In this document: one piece after another, positions 1 to 8,761 of the stretch
How the letters are laid out: each line of letters begins with the position of its first letter
How positions within the stretch are numbered: position 1 is the stretch's first letter
Origin: Exiguobacterium aurantiacum
GTDB taxonomy: Bacteria; Bacillota; Bacilli; Exiguobacteriales; Exiguobacteriaceae
Direction of reading: 5' to 3'
NCBI RefSeq assembly: GCF_001766415.1
Contig: NZ_MKXO01000001.1
Coordinates: forward strand, 434,001 to 498,000
Length of the DNA stretch: 64,000 nt
Notes under the pieces: model-generated
Told to the model about the DNA's origin: nothing
The model's input: the letters and a program-made list of their open reading frames with translations, nothing else
Database searches by the model: none
Made by a program: the position numbers and the translations under genes

Positions 1-352
1 CGACGTAACTGCCGACGCTCGCATACATGAAGCCGGCGTAAAGTGGGACGCCAAAAAGTTTCGTCAGCGCCTCGTCGGGATAGCTCCACGACCCCATCTG
101 TACTTTGAACAGTTCGAGGCCGAGACCGATGACGTGGAACCAACTGATGACTTTCAGTTCTTCCATCGTCTCGAGCCCGGTTTTGACGAGCACGACTTGG
201 ACGAGCAGGCACCAAATGAGCAGCACGTCATAGCGTGGCAGCGGAAAGTCGAGCCATTTTGTCAGCGCGAGCGCACCGAAGATCGCAACCGGGAAGATGC
301 AACTGAGCGCCTGCTCGTAACCGAAAATGAACAAATAGCGGATACGTCGCAT
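1..352 (-). CDS. DUF817 (YoaT-like) membrane protein, partial
   Basis: The frame opens with ATG at 352 and runs off the left edge, leaving 117 N-terminal residues. They are strongly hydrophobic, with about three probable membrane segments, and include LELFKVQMGSWSYPDE, which I recognise as typical of DUF817 proteins such as Bacillus YoaT; the function of that family is unknown. The ribosome site AGGTGA overlaps the stop of the upstream gene, which ends only 8 bases before this start, so the two are almost certainly co-transcribed and translationally coupled. The C-terminal part lies outside the window. Confidence 0.75.
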   Translation of the reverse strand, partial: MRRIRYLFIFGYEQALSCIFPVAIFGALALTKWLDFPLPRYDVLLIWCLLVQVVLVKTGLETMEELKVISWFHVIGLGLELFKVQMGSWSYPDEALTKLFGVPLYAGFMYASVGSYV

Positions 353-360
353 GATGTCAC

Positions 361-1221
361 CTACAATTCGATGTATTCATAGAGGAATGACGACTCGCCG
401 TCAAAGAAACGCGGATCGTATAGACCGAGACGTTCATCCTCTTCGACGACGACAACGAACGGGGACCACTGTTTGAGCGTGATCGCTTCTTTATTCTCAT
501 CAAACAGCGGCGTCAAGTCGGCATCGTCCGCGCTCGTCAGCTCGTATTCGAGCTCAGGTGTCTGATAGATCGAGTCACTGAAGATCGAGACGCTCTCGTC
601 CGTTTTCGTGACGACCGTGAACTGGGTCGGGATGAACGAGGCCGATAGTGCCACTTCATCGTGCTCGGCGGCGTACGTCTGATACAAGTACGCACCCTGC
701 GCACTTTGAACCAAGACGTGGACAACGATGGCTGCCCAAGCGTAGCGATACACCGTATGCCGGACGTCCGCCCGACGCGCGATCAGCCAAGCGACGAGGA
801 AAATCCCCCAATAGACGAAGTCAACGATCGGGATGACGCCGAACGTGACCCGGACGTCGGACAACGGTTCGAAATAACCGGTCCCCCAGGCGTTGAACAA
901 ATCGGCCGTATTATGGATGAAGACGGATAAGAGCGCCCACCAGAAATAGCGGACATCGGTCACGTTGAACAGTACGCGGACGAGTATGTAAATCAGTAAC
1001 GCGAACAGCGGCACGAGGAAAATCGAGTGGGTGATGCCGCGGTGCCACATCTGATACATCCCTTCCGTGTCCCATAACCGCGAGACGACGTCACTGTCCG
1101 GAATCTGACTCCCGACGAGTGTTGTCACGAACAGCGCCCGCTTTTCGTTTTTTTGTAGTTCACGTTTGTCGGCCGCCCCGTACAGCGTCAAGCCGAACAA
1201 CGTATGTGTGATCGTATCCAT
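361..1221 (-). CDS. YfhP-like metal-dependent hydrolase family membrane protein
   Basis: The 286-residue product begins MDTITHTLFG and has the layout of the DUF457/YdjM-YfhP family, often named membrane-bound metal-dependent hydrolases. Candidate metal ligands are H6, D42, D44, H60 and H65 (the last two in HRGITHS). About four membrane segments follow between residues 66 and 190, then a soluble tail of about 95 residues. The start is supported by the ribosome site GAAGGTG. It is the first gene of a two-gene operon with the DUF817 gene. The family's reaction is not established; the hydrolase name rests on the histidine/aspartate pattern. Confidence 0.8.
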   Translation of the reverse strand: MDTITHTLFGLTLYGAADKRELQKNEKRALFVTTLVGSQIPDSDVVSRLWDTEGMYQMWHRGITHSIFLVPLFALLIYILVRVLFNVTDVRYFWWALLSVFIHNTADLFNAWGTGYFEPLSDVRVTFGVIPIVDFVYWGIFLVAWLIARRADVRHTVYRYAWAAIVVHVLVQSAQGAYLYQTYAAEHDEVALSASFIPTQFTVVTKTDESVSIFSDSIYQTPELEYELTSADDADLTPLFDENKEAITLKQWSPFVVVVEEDERLGLYDPRFFDGESSFLYEYIEL

Positions 1222-1243
1222 GCAACACCTTCTTTCTGTTTTG

Positions 1244-1276
1244 AAAAGACATCCCCCTCATCGCGAGGCGGATGTC
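1244..1276 (-). terminator. Rho-independent terminator after the 31-residue gene
   Basis: On the minus strand GACATCC pairs with GGATGTC around an inner CCTC/GAGG stem, followed by TTTT. It lies just after the stop of the small gene at 1287 and before the YfhP-like gene, so the two are separate transcription units. Confidence 0.7.
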
Positions 1277-1286
1277 CGTCCGTGCT

Positions 1287-1382
1287 TTATTTCTCTTGGT
1301 CCATTTTCATGGCGCGTCTTGCGACGACGGCGACAAAAATGACAGCGACAATCGGAATGATCAAAGGCATCCAATTCAACAT
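1287..1382 (-). CDS. 31-residue single-span membrane peptide
   Basis: This short frame encodes MLNWMPLIIPIVAVIFVAVV followed by a positive, hydrophilic tail (ARRAMKMDQEK). The start has a strong ribosome site (AAGGGGGAC) 6-7 bases upstream, and a good terminator follows the stop. One hydrophobic span with a positive C-terminal flank fits a small membrane protein. I do not recognise a family. Support is the ribosome site, the terminator and the regular composition; a homology search would settle it. Confidence 0.6.
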   Translation of the reverse strand: MLNWMPLIIPIVAVIFVAVVARRAMKMDQEK

Positions 1383-1442
1383 CCGCCTGTCCCCCTTCTA
1401 CAAGTGTCGCAAGCAGTATATCACAGTTTCAAATCAATCGTT

Positions 1443-2438
1443 TTAGTGGATGCTCGCCTTGGCGTAACGGCTTGCCATCGACTCAATCGTTTCACGCATA
1501 TGGTCGCGCAGCGTGACCGGTTCGAGCACCTCGACTTGCGTACCGAGCGACAGGAGCCAGAAGACGAAACCGTCTGATACGGCCGCGTCGAAGCGGATGA
1601 GGAATCGTTCCTCTTCACGTGTGATCGACACGTCTTCCCCGAGCTTGTCGAAGATGACCGGGAGCACCCGCTCATCGACGGCGAGAATGATCTCCTCATC
1701 GAGCCCGTTATACATGTTAAACGATTTTTGGAAGTAATCGTCCGCCAGATGATGCTTCAGGCGCGGCGTGTCGTCCTCGACGATTTCCGAATTGACGATG
1801 CGGTCGACACGGTAGTTGCGAATCTCCCCGATCGATTCGTCGATGCCGATCAAATAGTACTGCTCATGGTTCCAGTGTAGGTCGATCGGATTGACGACGT
1901 AGCGCTCGCCGTCACGGCGGAGCGGGAACGTGCGTTTCGTGACGTCAAAGCCGACGACGTCCGTGTATTGGAACGAGATCGCCTTCTGTTCTTGGATCGC
2001 CCGTTGGATGCGGTCGATATGGTACGGGATCTGTCCATGCTTTTTCTTCGGTGTCTTGATGATCGATTGGAGCGTCTCTGCTTCCGGGATGCTCGTCAGC
2101 TTCTGGAGCTTCTCGACGATACTTTCCGTCACATCTTCCGAGATGAACTTGGCCGCGACGATCGCATCGACCATCATGCGAAGCTCGTGAATTTCAAATA
2201 GACGGGCCGAATGCCAGTATTTTTTGGCGAGACCGTTCTTTTCAAGCTCATCCTGCACCTCGAACCCCGAATCGGTCAATGCTTGAATGTCGTCTTTCAC
2301 CGATTTTTTTGCTAACTTAGAAGTATCTCCAATTGTCGATAAGTATTCGAGCAAGTCTTCTAACGTCTTTGGATGATTGTCATCTGTGTGGCGTTCGAAA
2401 AACCGTCTCACCTCGAGTAACCGTTCTCGGTTGTTCAC
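1443..2438 (-). CDS. WYL-domain transcriptional regulator
   Basis: A 331-residue protein with an N-terminal winged-helix-like region (about 1-80, including KSVKDDIQALTDSGF) and a WYL domain (about 138-215) with the marks WNHEQYYLIGID and YRVDRI; a WCX-type C-terminal domain follows. Such proteins bind DNA and sense a ligand (nucleotide or nucleic-acid derived in known cases) through WYL. The start is a GTG at 2438 with AAAGGGG upstream. It is transcribed alone and faces away from the hydrolase at 2555, so it may control that gene, itself or distant targets; nothing in the sequence fixes the target. Confidence 0.85.
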   Translation of the reverse strand: MNNRERLLEVRRFFERHTDDNHPKTLEDLLEYLSTIGDTSKLAKKSVKDDIQALTDSGFEVQDELEKNGLAKKYWHSARLFEIHELRMMVDAIVAAKFISEDVTESIVEKLQKLTSIPEAETLQSIIKTPKKKHGQIPYHIDRIQRAIQEQKAISFQYTDVVGFDVTKRTFPLRRDGERYVVNPIDLHWNHEQYYLIGIDESIGEIRNYRVDRIVNSEIVEDDTPRLKHHLADDYFQKSFNMYNGLDEEIILAVDERVLPVIFDKLGEDVSITREEERFLIRFDAAVSDGFVFWLLSLGTQVEVLEPVTLRDHMRETIESMASRYAKASIH

Positions 2439-2554
2439 GGTTTAATCCCCTTTCAGTTCTCTATATGTATGATGTATAAACAGACATTATCATGTAATTT
2501 CCATGAAATAAAGTTATTTTCCATTACAATTCATTTAAGGAGGCGCACGCCGCT

Positions 2555-3400
2555 GTGAAACACTATGCCCATGTCAACGGCACGAAAATCGAATATATGG
2601 ACCGCGGTCATGGTCCGGTCGTCATCTTGATTCATGGGACCCAATCGTCGAGTCTAGAACCGTACCATGTGGACCGTCTCGTCTTGTCCGGATTCCGGGT
2701 CATTGTCCCATCGCGACCTGGATACGGTGAGACTCCGTACTCATTTTCGGCCACGCCCCAACAGTTCGCAGGACACTTACAGCGCTTGATGGAAGTCATG
2801 GCCATCGATCGCTATCACATCTACGGCATCTCGGCAGGTGGACCGACGGCGATCGAGCTCGCTTCTGACAATGAGCGGGCGTCGAGTTTGACGCTCGCCG
2901 CCGCCGTGACGAGCGCGGTCGACTTCCCGTACCGAGACTACGTCAGCCGAAACGTCGCCCAGCCCGCGTTCATCCTGGCGCAATATGCGATGAAGTACTT
3001 CGTCTTTAAAGCGCTTCAAAAGCAACCGTTCGAGGCGACGGCGCGGATGATCGAATCGACGAGTCTGCTCGCACTAGACGCCGTTCGCGACGAAGTGACG
3101 CCGTACGATATCTTCTTATTGAAGCGGGTCGCGAGTCAGATGACGTTCGGGCTTGGCGCCCAGTTCGATCTTAGGCAACGTGTCGCCGCCGAGGCGTTGC
3201 TCGGGGTGACTTGTCCGACGTACATCGTTCACTCTAAAAACGACAAGGCCGTCCCGATCCGTCACGCCTATTATGCGAAGCGGCTCATCTCGCACGCTCA
3301 ACTTATCATCTTGAACAGCCCCGGCCACTTGATTTGGATCGGCCGCCACGCCCGGAAGAGCGAACAACAGATCGAGCGCTTTATCCGCTTCAACTCGTGA
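2555..3400 (+). CDS. alpha/beta-fold hydrolase
   Basis: A 281-residue single-domain hydrolase. The oxyanion-hole motif is HGTQSS (residues 27-32), the nucleophile elbow is GISAGG with Ser93, and the likely acid and base are Asp230 (HSKNDKAVP) and His258 (SPGHLIW). Substrate cannot be deduced; esterases, lipases and lactonases share this plan. The start is a GTG with the strong ribosome site AAGGAGG about 10 bases upstream. It is divergent from the WYL regulator and ends at its own terminator. Confidence 0.85.
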   Translation: MKHYAHVNGTKIEYMDRGHGPVVILIHGTQSSSLEPYHVDRLVLSGFRVIVPSRPGYGETPYSFSATPQQFAGHLQRLMEVMAIDRYHIYGISAGGPTAIELASDNERASSLTLAAAVTSAVDFPYRDYVSRNVAQPAFILAQYAMKYFVFKALQKQPFEATARMIESTSLLALDAVRDEVTPYDIFLLKRVASQMTFGLGAQFDLRQRVAAEALLGVTCPTYIVHSKNDKAVPIRHAYYAKRLISHAQLIILNSPGHLIWIGRHARKSEQQIERFIRFNS

Positions 3401-3426
3401 GACACCTTTAGTCAGGTGTCTTTTTT
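3401..3426 (+). terminator. terminator of the alpha/beta hydrolase gene
   Basis: GACACCT and AGGTGTC form a 7-bp stem with a 6-base loop, followed by TTTTTT, directly after the stop codon. The T run touches the stop codon of the convergent lipoprotein gene. Confidence 0.85.
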
Positions 3427-3842
3427 CAATCCGTCTCAAGCAGTTCAATCAACTCGTCCGTCACGTCAGCCGGGACGAGGTACACCGTGTTCGTATCATT
3501 CACGTTCATCAGGCTAGTCGGTTTACCGGATTCCCCAATCCAGACGTAATAGCGATCCGTCTCGTCACTCTTAAATCGAACTTCCACATCATATTCGGGT
3601 GTCGCCATATTCACGATTCCTGGTTGTTCGTCAGCATTTCGAATCATGTCCGCGAATACCTTGACGTCTTCAAGTCTGTCGTACGTGACGACGGCCTGCT
3701 CCTGGAACCGACCAAAGTCGACCGATTCAGCGATACGGACTTGCGCGATGTCTTCCGCGACGAGCTCGCTCGTTTCGCACCCTCCCATTAACCCTACGGT
3801 CAGTGCAGCTATACCTGTCATCCATTTATCCCGGCGTTTCAT
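3426..3842 (-). CDS. YhfM-like domain lipoprotein
   Basis: A 138-residue protein with a lipoprotein signal: positive N-terminus, hydrophobic core and lipobox LMGGC, so Cys22 should be lipidated and the rest face outward. The body matches what I remember of the Bacillus YhfM-like domain (a variable N-terminal strand, F-A-D-M-I-R-N-A, PEYDVEVRFK, YVWIGE, NTVYLVPADVTDELIELL). The function is unknown. A second copy of the domain without the lipoprotein signal lies just upstream on the same strand (3925-4347); see findings. No enzyme motif is visible. Confidence 0.75.
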   Translation of the reverse strand: MKRRDKWMTGIAALTVGLMGGCETSELVAEDIAQVRIAESVDFGRFQEQAVVTYDRLEDVKVFADMIRNADEQPGIVNMATPEYDVEVRFKSDETDRYYVWIGESGKPTSLMNVNDTNTVYLVPADVTDELIELLETD

Positions 3843-3924
3843 CTAGTCTCACCTCCACATGTTGTCTTGTATCTATACGAGAGACGCGTATGCTAGGTTT
3901 CATGGATGAACACAATTAACTTCT

Positions 3925-4347
3925 TTAGTCGTCAATCCCGAGCGTAAAAATCAAGCGGTCCGTGACGTCCGCCGGTACTCTGTAGACGAGGTGTGTGTGG
4001 GCGACATTCATCAACACACTCGGAGTCCCCCTTCTTCCGAGCCAAAGTTGATAGCGTTCCACGTCATCGCCCTTGTAACGGATTTCGAGATCAAAATCCG
4101 GTTCATTGTGAATCGTTTCGCCCGTAAACTCATCAGCATTTCGAAGCATGTCCGCGAACACTTTAATGTCATTTAATCGATTCAACTCGACTAAAAATTG
4201 TTCACTGAATCGCGTCCGCCCTGAGGACTCAGCGATTTTCACCTGATCCATCTCTTCAGCGTCAATCGCCTTGAGTCGTTCTCTGCCATATCCATATGGC
4301 AACGTGATCCGCCTTACTTCTTTCATAAAATCAAACAGTCGGTCCAC
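3925..4347 (-). CDS. YhfM-like domain protein without signal peptide
   Basis: A 140-residue relative of the downstream lipoprotein: both share KVFADMxRNADE, a D-x-E-x-R-x-K strand, a W-[IL]-G turn, LMNV, and VPADVTD near the end. Here the N-terminus is charged, with no hydrophobic core or lipobox, so it should be cytoplasmic unless the start is wrong. The start used is GTG at 4347 with GGGAG 10 bases upstream; an ATG seven codons later is a weaker alternative. The pair probably arose by tandem duplication. Function unknown. Confidence 0.7.
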   Translation of the reverse strand: MDRLFDFMKEVRRITLPYGYGRERLKAIDAEEMDQVKIAESSGRTRFSEQFLVELNRLNDIKVFADMLRNADEFTGETIHNEPDFDLEIRYKGDDVERYQLWLGRRGTPSVLMNVAHTHLVYRVPADVTDRLIFTLGIDD

Positions 4348-4424
4348 AATTACATCACTCCCAAGTTTATGATTATCCTTTCATACGCAAAAAGTGAGCG
4401 CTTGGTTTCACTTGCATTTCGGAA

Positions 4425-4718
4425 TTATAATCTTCGTTTCTTCATGCTTCGTTCTAAAAAGATTGGCAACATGTTCAATCCAATCGAGATGCTCGTCAGC
4501 ACCCACCACGCTCGTCCCATGCCCGGTACGACATCCGCCAACGCACTCCAATCCTCCGCTTCGACCCAGACTGTTAAATAACTATAATCCGCGCACAGCG
4601 TCAACGCGGTCAGCGATAAAGCAATTGCCATCGGCAGCTTGTAATCTTTCCCTACACTGAACGTATATAAATTAAATAACGTCGCCCCAATCGCAAGTAA
4701 TCCAAATATGATCCACAT
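4425..4718 (-). CDS. small membrane protein, three predicted spans
   Basis: A 97-residue protein with hydrophobic segments near residues 2-21, 28-48 and 67-88 and a basic tail (RSMKKRRL). The motif GKDYKLPMAIALSLTALTLC and the EDWSALADVVPGM stretch recur, as far as I remember, in uncharacterised small membrane proteins of Bacillales. No catalytic or transport motif is apparent. It is transcribed alone ahead of the YhfM-like genes. Confidence 0.65.
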   Translation of the reverse strand: MWIIFGLLAIGATLFNLYTFSVGKDYKLPMAIALSLTALTLCADYSYLTVWVEAEDWSALADVVPGMGRAWWVLTSISIGLNMLPIFLERSMKKRRL

Positions 4719-4812
4719 TGTCCTATCGTCTCCTGTTGTTTGATATGTAAGTTATTTCCTATTCCCAGAATAACACACGCAAGGAATGAAGCAGTCGGAT
4801 TTTTAGGACAAC

Positions 4813-4838
4813 AAAAAAAGCCGGGCCGAAGCCCAGCT
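4813..4838 (-). terminator. terminator of the scrKAB operon
   Basis: On the minus strand AGCTGGGC-TTCG-GCCCGGCT forms an 8-bp stem (one G-T pair) with a UUCG loop, followed by seven T residues, 6 bases after the scrB stop codon. Confidence 0.9.
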
Positions 4839-4843
4839 CTTCC

Positions 4844-6262
4844 TTATTGATACGTCCAACCGGTCAGGCTCGCAGTCGCTCCTTCATAACGCAACTGTTT
4901 TTCAAGCTCGCTCGGGAACACGCGGAGCGTGGCGACGGCCTCGCCGTCATTGACGAAACATTCGACACTCGACGAGTCGACGAACACGTGAAGTGATTCG
5001 ACGGCGATCGTTTTCGTCCGGGTCGTTCCGAACTCGGTCGCGAACGGCTCACCGGCGTTCGTCCGGTCAATCGTCAGTTCATGCGTCGCTGCATCATAAC
5101 GAATGACGAGTGACTCATTCCCGACTTGAAGCAGGTCGAGCGTGAAGTCAGATCCGTCCGTTTTCAGCTCGAGCTCGTAACGGTCCGGTGTCGAAGTTTC
5201 AATCACCGTACCGGATGTGTTGACGAATTCGTCTTGGCGTAGCTTCGTCATCGCTTGCACCGGACGCTGTTTGAGCAATCCGTCCTCGAGCGAGAGTTCA
5301 CGCGGCAACGTCAAGGCGTGGGCCCAGCCGTAGCGGTCCGTCGGGTAGTCAATCTCCGGCAAACCCATCCAACCGACAAGTACACGGCGGCCTTCATGTT
5401 CGGTCGTCTGTGGTGCGTAGAAGTCGAACCCGAAATCGAGTTCTTCGAACGTTCCGTGTGTGAACGTCAACGTCTCGACGTCGAGTTTGCCGATCAAGAA
5501 TCCAGACTGATAGATGTTGTGATAACGGTGGCCATCCGGCTCGATGCCTTGTGGCGAGAAGACGAGGACGTGTTGACCGTTCAGTTCGAACACGTCGGGG
5601 CATTCCCACATGTAGCCGAACGGGTCGAGACCCGTTTTGACTTCGCCGAGGAACGTCCAGTCGTTCAAATCAGCTGAACGATACAAGACGACACATCCCG
5701 TCTCGTTATCACGCTGCGCTCCGACGATGGCGTAATAGGCATCGTTCTCGAGCCACACTTTCGGGTCACGGAAATGTTCCGTGTAGCCGGCCGGTACGTC
5801 CGGGATGGCGACGTTCCGGCGTTCGATCTTGCCGTCTCGTAGCACGCCGATGATTTGCGAGGCGTGACGCGTCCAGTCGTCCGTCCGGTGGTTGCCGGTG
5901 TACATGACGTGGAGTTCACCGTCCTTCACGAAGCCGCTGCCCGAATAGGCACCGTGTGAGTCTTCGGTCGTCTCCGGGACTAACGCCACCCCGCGGTCCG
6001 TCCACGTGACGAGATCGGGTGATGTGACATGATACCAATGCTTCAGACCGTGTACCGGTCCGAGCGGGAACCACTGATAAAACATGTGATACTCCCCGTT
6101 GTAATACGTGAATCCGTTCGGATCGTTCAGGAGTCCTGTCGGCGGTTGGATATGGTATCCGAACCGCCACGGGGAAGCGGCCGTCTTCGTGCGGAGCGTC
6201 TCCATCTCGAGGGCACTCACGTCACGTAACGAGCGGTAACGCTCTGCCTTCGTCCAACTCAT
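4844..6262 (-). CDS. scrB: sucrose-6-phosphate hydrolase (GH32)
   Basis: A 472-residue cytoplasmic invertase that splits sucrose 6-phosphate to glucose 6-phosphate and fructose. GH32 marks are complete: LNDPNG with nucleophile Asp47, FRDPKVW with the transition-state stabiliser Asp166, and ECPDVF with acid/base Glu220. The five-bladed propeller fills about residues 30-340 and the C-terminal beta-sandwich the rest; there is no signal peptide. It is the last gene of scrKAB, 18 bases after scrA, with the ribosome site AAGGAAG. Its substrate is the product of the PTS permease next door, which makes the sucrose-6-P specificity convincing. Confidence 0.95.
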   Translation of the reverse strand: MSWTKAERYRSLRDVSALEMETLRTKTAASPWRFGYHIQPPTGLLNDPNGFTYYNGEYHMFYQWFPLGPVHGLKHWYHVTSPDLVTWTDRGVALVPETTEDSHGAYSGSGFVKDGELHVMYTGNHRTDDWTRHASQIIGVLRDGKIERRNVAIPDVPAGYTEHFRDPKVWLENDAYYAIVGAQRDNETGCVVLYRSADLNDWTFLGEVKTGLDPFGYMWECPDVFELNGQHVLVFSPQGIEPDGHRYHNIYQSGFLIGKLDVETLTFTHGTFEELDFGFDFYAPQTTEHEGRRVLVGWMGLPEIDYPTDRYGWAHALTLPRELSLEDGLLKQRPVQAMTKLRQDEFVNTSGTVIETSTPDRYELELKTDGSDFTLDLLQVGNESLVIRYDAATHELTIDRTNAGEPFATEFGTTRTKTIAVESLHVFVDSSSVECFVNDGEAVATLRVFPSELEKQLRYEGATASLTGWTYQ

Positions 6263-6280
6263 ACAATCACTTCCTTTTTC

Positions 6281-7711
6281 TTAAGCTGCTTGTTTGACTG
6301 CTTCTTTTTTCGCTTGGCGTTTCGCAAGGACGAACGTCAATCCGAATGCGACCGCGAACGAAATTGCCATGCCGATAATATACGACACGATCGATGCCGG
6401 TGCGATCGAGATGATCCCTGGAAGACCTGCTGCGCCGAGGGCGACGGCGAGGACTTCACGACCGACGATGAACGCCGAGGCGATCCCAGAACCGATGATG
6501 GCGGCGATGAACGGATAGCGTAGTTTCAAGTTGACCCCGAACATGGCCGGCTCAGTGATTCCTAACAGTGCCGAGATGCCTGATGCCGAAGCGACACCTT
6601 TCATCTTCTTATCGCGTGTCAAGAAGAAGACGGCAAGCGTAGCCGCGCCTTGGGCGACGTTTGACATGGCCGCGATCGGGAAGATGAACGAACCACCTGT
6701 GCGCGCGATGTCGGCGAGAAGCTGCGTCTCGATGGCGATAAAGCTGTGGTGCATCCCTGTGATGACGATCGGGGCGTACAAGAGACCCATGACGAGACCA
6801 CCGAAGAAGCCGAGTGAGTCATACGTCCAAACGAGCGAATCGATGATCAAGTTACCTGCTTCACGCGTGATCGGTCCGACGAAGGCGAACGTGACGAACG
6901 CCGTGATGAGGAGTGTAAGCAGCGGTGTGAGCAAGATGTCGAGTGATACCGGCATGAATTTGCGGATGTTGATCTCAAGTTTCGATAAGATATAAGCCGA
7001 TACGAGGACCGGTAACACTTGTCCTTGGTAACCAAGCTTCTCAATCTCAAAGCCGAGAATGTTCCAAACCGGGATGTCACCGACCGTCGCTTGTGCGTAG
7101 GCGTTGACGAGATCCGGGTGGACCATGATCATCCCGAGCGCGGCGCCGAGGTATGGATTACCCCCAAACCGCTTGGCGGCGGAGAACCCGATCAGGACGG
7201 GTAAGAAGACGAAGGCGGCGTTCGCAAACGTATTGATCATCGCAGCGAGGTCGGCGATACCAGGGTACTGATCGATCAGCGAGCTGCCGTCGAAGAACAA
7301 ATCAGGTGCCGTGAGCAAGTTGTTGATCCCCATCAAGAGACCACCGGCGACGATGGCCGGGATGATCGGTACGAAAATATCAGATAGCATCTTGACGAAC
7401 TGTTGGAGCGGGTTCATCTTCTTCGCCCCGGCCGACTTGACATCGGTCGTTGACATGTCACCGAGACCTGTCAATTCGGCGAATTCGGCGTACACTTTGT
7501 TGACCGTACCTTGGCCGATGATGACCTGATACTGGCCGCCTGTTGAGAACGTTCCTTTGACGACGTCAAGTGCGTCGAGTTTTTTCTCATCGACTTTCGA
7601 CTCGTCGTTTAGGACGAGGCGGAGCCGGGTCGCACAGTGGGCCGCGGCGGCGACGTTATCTTTTCCACCGACCGCTTCTAAAATCGCTTCTGCTTCTTGT
7701 CTGTAGTTCAT
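6281..7711 (-). CDS. scrA: sucrose-specific PTS permease, EIIBC
   Basis: A 476-residue two-domain permease. The N-terminal EIIB domain (about 1-90) carries the phosphorylated cysteine in AAHCATRLR (Cys26); the EIIC domain (about 105-460) has around ten membrane spans, with the [17 protein letters not shown] motif of the glucose/sucrose family. It imports and phosphorylates sucrose. There is no EIIA domain, so phosphate must come from another EIIA(Glc)-type protein, as is usual for this family. Its ATG overlaps the scrK stop by 4 bases and it has the ribosome site AGGAGGG. Confidence 0.93.
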   Translation of the reverse strand: MNYRQEAEAILEAVGGKDNVAAAAHCATRLRLVLNDESKVDEKKLDALDVVKGTFSTGGQYQVIIGQGTVNKVYAEFAELTGLGDMSTTDVKSAGAKKMNPLQQFVKMLSDIFVPIIPAIVAGGLLMGINNLLTAPDLFFDGSSLIDQYPGIADLAAMINTFANAAFVFLPVLIGFSAAKRFGGNPYLGAALGMIMVHPDLVNAYAQATVGDIPVWNILGFEIEKLGYQGQVLPVLVSAYILSKLEINIRKFMPVSLDILLTPLLTLLITAFVTFAFVGPITREAGNLIIDSLVWTYDSLGFFGGLVMGLLYAPIVITGMHHSFIAIETQLLADIARTGGSFIFPIAAMSNVAQGAATLAVFFLTRDKKMKGVASASGISALLGITEPAMFGVNLKLRYPFIAAIIGSGIASAFIVGREVLAVALGAAGLPGIISIAPASIVSYIIGMAISFAVAFGLTFVLAKRQAKKEAVKQAA

Positions 7712-8652
7712 TCTGATTTCCCTCCTAGCGCTTCAAGCACACGTTGTTGTGATGGTATGGCTGGAATCGCGCCGTAAGCGGTGCACGTAAGCGCGCCGGT
7801 CACGTTCGCATATTCGATATCCTTTACTAAACGAGCGTCATCGACCCCGAGTGTCGCTAAGCGATACAAGTAGGCACCTACGAAGGCGTCACCTGCTCCC
7901 GTCGAATCGACGCTGTCAATCTTCACCGACGAAATCACGTTGTTGCCGTCCTTCGTGGCGATCAATGTCCCGCGCGAGCCGAGCGTGATGGCAATCCGTG
8001 TCGCACCCGTTTCGAGAAGTGACGCGACCGCTTGATCTAAATCGTCATGCCCGGTCAAAAGTTGCGCTTCCTCTTCGCTCAACTTCACAAAATCGGCTTC
8101 TGCGATAAAGTGGAGCGAGTCTTGTTTAAACGCGTCGATATCTGTGACGAGCGCGTCCCGGTAGTTCGGGTCGAACGAGACGAATAAGTTGTCACGCTTG
8201 GCGAACTGTAACAGTTTGAAGTAAGCATTCTTCAACTCACCGTCTAGCAGTGCCGTCGCTGAACCGAAATGAACGATGTCGCCTGGCTTGAAAGCGGTCA
8301 AATCGATCGCTTCGAACGCATAGTCGCCGTCACTCCCACGACGGAACGTGAAGTCGCGCTCCCCGTCCGCTTGGATCGAGACGAAAGCGAACGTCGTGTC
8401 ACCCTGTTCGACTAGATTCTCGACGCCGACGCCGTTGTCGACGAGCGTCTGTTTTAAAAATTGTCCGAACGGGTCGGCTCCGACCTGTCCGAGAAAACTT
8501 GAGCGTCCCCCATGTTTACTGACGACGGCGGCCACGTTCGCCGGTGCGCCACCTGCTTTCTTCACGAACGTCGTCCCATTGACGAGATCGCTCGACGCGT
8601 CTTCACAAACCCAATCAATCAATAGTTCACCAATGCAATGTACGGTGTTCAT
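7708..8652 (-). CDS. scrK: fructokinase (PfkB family)
   Basis: A 314-residue PfkB kinase with GGAPANVA near residues 34-41, the sugar-binding region, and the anion-hole/catalytic motif DSTGAGDAF with base Asp255. In this operon it should phosphorylate the fructose released by ScrB to fructose 6-phosphate. It is the first gene of scrKAB, preceded by GGAGGTG. The two GAACCGGTTC operators lie between it and scrR, so ScrR most likely represses transcription here. The PfkB family also includes ribokinases and others; the operon, more than the sequence, fixes the substrate. Confidence 0.92.
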   Translation of the reverse strand: MNTVHCIGELLIDWVCEDASSDLVNGTTFVKKAGGAPANVAAVVSKHGGRSSFLGQVGADPFGQFLKQTLVDNGVGVENLVEQGDTTFAFVSIQADGERDFTFRRGSDGDYAFEAIDLTAFKPGDIVHFGSATALLDGELKNAYFKLLQFAKRDNLFVSFDPNYRDALVTDIDAFKQDSLHFIAEADFVKLSEEEAQLLTGHDDLDQAVASLLETGATRIAITLGSRGTLIATKDGNNVISSVKIDSVDSTGAGDAFVGAYLYRLATLGVDDARLVKDIEYANVTGALTCTAYGAIPAIPSQQRVLEALGGKSE

Positions 8653-8696
8653 TCGTCCACCTCCATGTTTGAATGTATTGCTTCGTATCGTTTATC

Positions 8697-8706
8697 GAAC
8701 CGGTTC
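8697..8706. promoter_or_regulatory. ScrR operator 1 (proximal to scrK)
   Basis: A perfect 10-bp palindrome GAACCGGTTC with the central CCGG expected for a LacI/GalR-type repressor, 44 bases upstream of the scrK start. The same core recurs 24 bases further upstream. No such site appears in front of scrR itself. Confidence 0.8.
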
Positions 8707-8724
8707 CATAAACAAATAAAAAAT

Positions 8725-8746
8725 GTTGCGGAACCGGTTCCGCAAC
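8725..8746 (-). promoter_or_regulatory. ScrR operator 2, also a likely terminator of scrR
   Basis: A perfect 22-bp palindrome with core GAACCGGTTC extended by GTTGCG/CGCAAC. Read along scrR transcription it folds into a 9-bp stem (GTTGCGGAA/TTCCGCAAC) with a CCGG loop and is followed by ATTTTTTATTTG, a terminator-like tail. It lies 16 bases after the scrR stop, so one DNA element may serve as both repressor operator and terminator. Confidence 0.75.
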
Positions 8747-8761
8747 ACAAATGTAAACGAT

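Noticed and set aside
8690-8712. cre site overlapping the proximal scr operator
   Set aside because: TGGAACCGGTTCGA shares most cre positions but misses the last two, and the perfect CCGG palindrome found twice is better explained by ScrR.
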